Source: Mimachlamys varia (taxonomy: Eukaryota > Mollusca > Bivalvia > Pectinida > Pectinidae). From it: a DNA stretch of 64,000 bases. The stretch covers positions 57,120,322 to 57,184,321 of the forward strand of contig OX392528.1 in assembly GCA_947623455.1 (NCBI GenBank). The letters are read 5' to 3'. How positions within the stretch are numbered: the first letter of the stretch is position 1; every line of letters starts with the position of its first letter. The position numbers and the translations under genes were made by a program. Shown here piece after piece: positions 60,701 through 64,000 of the stretch. Under the pieces are notes generated by a model. It saw only the letters and a list, made by a program, of their open reading frames with translations. It was not told the DNA's origin and did no database searches.

Positions 60701-61911
60701 TGTTCTATCGAGACTGTCTTTGGTAGGATTGTTCTAGCGACCCTGTCTTTAGTAGGCTTGTTCTAGCGGCACTGTCTTTAGTAGGATTGTTCTAACGACA
60801 CTGTCTTTAGTAGGATTGTTCTAGCGACCCTGTCTTAAGTAGGATTGTTCTAGCGGCACTGTCTTTAGTAGTCTTGTTCTAGCGACACTGTCTTTAGTAG
60901 TCTTGTTCTAGCGACACTGTCTTTAGTAGGATTGTTCTAGCGACACTGTCTTTAGTAGGCTTGTTCTAGCGGCACTGTCTTTAGTAGGATTGTTCTAACG
61001 ACACTGTCTTTGGTAGGATTGATCTAGCGACACTGTCTTTGGTATGATTGTTCTAGCGACACTGTCTTTAGAAGGATTGTTCTAGCGACCCTGTCTTTGG
61101 TAGGATTGTTCTAGCGACACTGTCTTTAGTAGGCTTGTTCTAGCGACCCCGTCTTTAGTAGGATTGTTCTAGCGACCCTGTCTTTGGTAGGATTGTTCTA
61201 GCGATACTGTCTTTAGTAGGCTTGTTCTAGCGGCACTGTCTTTAGAAGGATTGTTCTATCGACCCTGTCTTTAGTAGGCTTGTTCTAGCGGCACTGTCTT
61301 TAGTAGGATTGTTCTAGCGACCCTGTCTTTAGTAGGATTGTTCTAGCGACACTGTCTTTGGTAGGATTGTTCTAGCGGCACTGTCTTTAGTAGGATTGTT
61401 CTAGCGACACTGTCTTTAGTAGGATTGTTCTAGCGACCCCGTCTTTGGTAGGATTGTTCTAGCGACACTGTCTTTGGTAGGCTTGTTCTAGCGGCACTGT
61501 CTTTAGTAGGATTGTTCTAGCGACCCCGTCTTTGGTAGGATTGTTCTAGCGACACTGTCTTTGGTAGGCTTGTTCTAGCGACACTGTCTTTAATAGGCTT
61601 GTTCAAGCGACACTGTCTTTAGAAGGATTGTTCTAGCGACACTGTCTTTGGTAGGATTGTTCTAGCGACACTGTCTTTGGTAGGCTTGTTCTAGCGACAC
61701 TGTCTTAAGTAGGATTGTTCTAGCGACCCTGTCTTTAGTAGTCTTGTTCTATCGACCCTGTCTTTAGTAGGTTTGTTCTAGCGACACTGTCGTTAGTAGG
61801 CTTGTTCTATCGACCCTGTCTTTAGTAGGTTTGTTCTAGCGACACTGTCTTAAGTAGGCTTGTTCTATCGACCCTGTCTTTAGTAGGATTGTTCTAGCGA
61901 CCCCGTCTTTG
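42764..61911. repeat. 29-bp satellite array, about 660 units (19.1 kb)
   Basis: The unit contains GATTGTTCTAGCGACACTG followed by TCTTTAGTAG. Frequent variants are GCGGCAC, GCGACCC and TATCGACCC at the centre, GGTAGG for AGTAGG, and GCTTG, GTTTG or TCTTG for GATTG. A 30-bp form with GACTCCTG recurs. The 29-bp period rotates TAG stops through all frames, so no long frame exists on either strand. Marker variants show higher-order duplications of about 1,480, 1,509, 1,132, 1,161 and 957 bp. There is no sign of a gene inside. Confidence 0.98.
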
Positions 61912-62394
61912 ATCGGCATATATTACCGACTCTGTCTTTGGTCAGCTTCTTAAACCGACTTTGTCTTTGGTCAGCTTCTTAAAGCGATTTAGTCGGCATG
62001 TTTTGGCACCCCTTGCAGGCTTTAATCGGCTTTTTTTTTCAAGCATGATTTAAAGTAGCTTACCAACACCTTTCATATGTATGCACGAGAGAAATACACT
62101 TTAATGATCATTTAAACATATATAAGATATATATATATATAAGATATCGTATCCTTTGCACATTTCAAGATAACATTTTGCTATTGAAACAGCATAAACT
62201 TTATAGCTGATTTCAATATCAAATACAGACGAGATATTGATTCATAAAAGTCAGGTAAACACGTACATAAATCACGATTCCCCAGTTTTATTGGTCATTT
62301 CTGATCTAGTCTGAAGTTTAACGAGGATATCATTTGCACGTTAATCCGCGAGAGTTCAATCATCAACTAGGTCACGAATATCATATCATGTCAT
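61912..62394. other. Decayed satellite edge and non-coding sequence
   Basis: The first 100 bases hold diverged units (CTCTGTCTTTGGTCAGCTTC, twice). The rest is AT-rich with a short TA repeat near 62130; nothing else is recognised. Confidence 0.6.
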
Positions 62395-62810
62395 CAGACA
62401 TATAGCGCAAAGATATCAGACGTATAGCGCACACAGTTGCTTTATGTCATACCTTCAACAGATAACGCACACAGTTCCTATGTGGCGCGCAACCACATCG
62501 GACGTATAGCGCACACAGTTGCTTTATGTCATACCTTCAACAGATAACGCACACAGTTCCTATGTGGCGCGCAACCACATCGGACGTATAGCGCGCACAG
62601 TTGCTATTTGACGCACAAACATCAGACGTATAGCGGACATGGTTGTTACTTGGCGCGCAAATACATCAGCCATATAACGCAGACAGTTGCTTCAGGGCAT
62701 GACGAGCAAACACATCAGGCGTATAGCGCACATGCTTGCTTTATGGTGCTCAAACACATGAGAGCTTTGGAGCACACAGTTGCTATATGGCGTGCAAGTA
62801 TTTTGCAGGT
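62395..62810. repeat. Degenerate tandem repeat of about 45-bp units, about 9 copies
   Basis: Units share CAGACGTATAGCGCACACAG followed by TTGCT and a GGCGCGCAAACACAT-like stretch. Two neighbouring copies (from about 62405 and 62498) are nearly identical dimers of about 93 bp; copies further right are diverged. The 98-codon plus frame at 62608-62904 runs through this repeat and is not a gene. Confidence 0.85.
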
Positions 62811-64000
62811 CCCGGCTACACTTCCCACAAAATATATGAATTCGCTTACTTCTAAAACTCGGATAACTCGAAGTTTTCCCATTGTTCCGCCGACTTCGAG
62901 ATAACCAGGTTCGATTATATATGAAACGTTGTTTTAATTGCCATCGATATTAAAAGCCTCAAAATAAGTCGAAAAAGAAAATTTGCATATGAAAAATTAT
63001 CAAGCATATATTCTTAGCACTGTACACTAGAATGCAAAAAGAATTTTTCATTTGAATCGTGTAGCCCCATGATTTCACAGCGCAACGATGTACTTTTGAA
63101 AATAAGTAATATATCTTAACTTTTTCTTAATTTGTGTCATTATTTAACTTGGTTAACTATGCTTGTTTGGCGAAGTGTTACCTGTTAGATTAATATAAAT
63201 TGTATGTTCTCATCCATTCCCTCTGTCAACACACACTAAAGTACACTGACCTGAATCCGTACACGTATGTTTATTCCTCTCCTCCACACAAAGGGCGGCA
63301 ATGCGACTGGGGTAATAAAATGATGGATTACGGCCTTTTTATACATAATTATATTTGCCGAGAAACATATTTATCGATTTATTACAATAACATTATATGT
63401 ACGGAAATGGACTTCCTAAAGCATTGTTAGCTTTTAAAGCATTTACTCAATTTTGCTGGGTCGATTTTACCAAACACATCGTCAAAGCAAACACGAATTC
63501 CAGAGGTCAATGTTTTGTGATTATAATCATGAATTGAAAAAATATAAGATGATCTTTTAAATGAATAAATTAACAAACATGAAAATGAAAAGTGTTGATT
63601 TCTTTTAGTTTGATTCAAACATATTTTATTGTATTTATACTAATGATTACATGACATATAAAAACATTATGTTTTGGGGGAAAGGAGGAAAGTAGAGAAT
63701 GAGCAGGAGTGGGAAGGAGGTGGGTTGGAAAAGGGAGAGAGAAGGTATTTACCTAGAGAAGACATCTGAATACTACTAAATCATAAAATAAAATCCAACG
63801 ACATTCCTATCGGTCTCGATTTCAAACCAAATTCATCGTCATAAAGCCAACATTAGGGAGGCAATAATGTTGACATAGGGGGAGGCAATTTATATAGTGA
63901 AATTACCGGTTTTGAGGTAAAAAGGTAAGTTTTTGAATGGATTCTGAAGGCTTTAAAAACATGTCTTACTGCAGTCAGTGCACATATCAAATGTTTTAAA
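62811..64000. other. Non-coding sequence, nothing recognised
   Basis: AT-rich sequence with short chance frames only, and a purine-rich stretch at 63677-63745 (GGAGG and GGGAGAGAG runs). No gene or RNA is supported. Confidence 0.55.

Noticed and set aside
42764..61911. CRISPR-like array
   Set aside because: Units are head-to-tail without unique spacers, in a eukaryotic context, so it is a satellite.
63677..63745. Purine-rich GGAGG/GGGAGAG tract
   Set aside because: Too short and irregular to claim a G-quadruplex or regulatory function.

Overview
The window is eukaryotic, AT-rich, intron-containing and dominated by repeats. Its one recognisable protein-coding gene is a calmodulin with animal-type exon structure. 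Together with the dense minisatellites, foldback elements and small TTAA-flanked elements, this suggests an invertebrate, most likely a lophotrochozoan such as a bivalve mollusc. That taxon is an inference from genome style, not from a diagnostic marker. No rRNA, convincing tRNA, CRISPR, operon or prokaryotic feature is present, and no intact transposase or reverse transcriptase was seen.

Layout. 1-1572: a stack of nested mobile elements, with a TTAA-flanked element split by a TG...CA solo-LTR-like insertion that itself carries a second copy of the same TTAA element. 1611-2690: two degenerate tandem arrays. 4705-10152: a 5.4 kb satellite of 19-bp units. 10153-15600: mostly non-coding sequence with foldback hairpins, a 37-bp minisatellite and a SINE-like segment. 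15726-19328: a 3.6 kb near-palindromic TTAA-flanked foldback element whose left arm carries an 881-bp palindromic insertion with a perfect 9-bp target duplication. 20296-20699: a 28-bp minisatellite. 24067-31137 (minus strand): four exons of calmodulin, whose introns hold a 48-bp minisatellite, a truncated TTAA element, a 17-bp array and a 1.8 kb hAT-like element. 31869-35240: G-poor AC-rich minisatellites just upstream of calmodulin. 36441-37490: a very homogeneous 37-bp minisatellite. 37491-42763: apparently ordinary non-coding sequence. 42764-61911: a 19.1 kb satellite of about 660 units of 29 bp with higher-order duplications. 62395-62810: a degenerate array of about 45-bp units.

By rough addition, tandem repeats make up close to half of the window. 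The calmodulin gene lies between large arrays. Its last coding exon (the final nine residues) was not found in the 24 kb downstream of exon 4, so either the last intron is very long or this is an incomplete or paralogous copy. Most long open reading frames here (up to 796 codons) are by-products of tandem repeats that lack stop codons, not genes.
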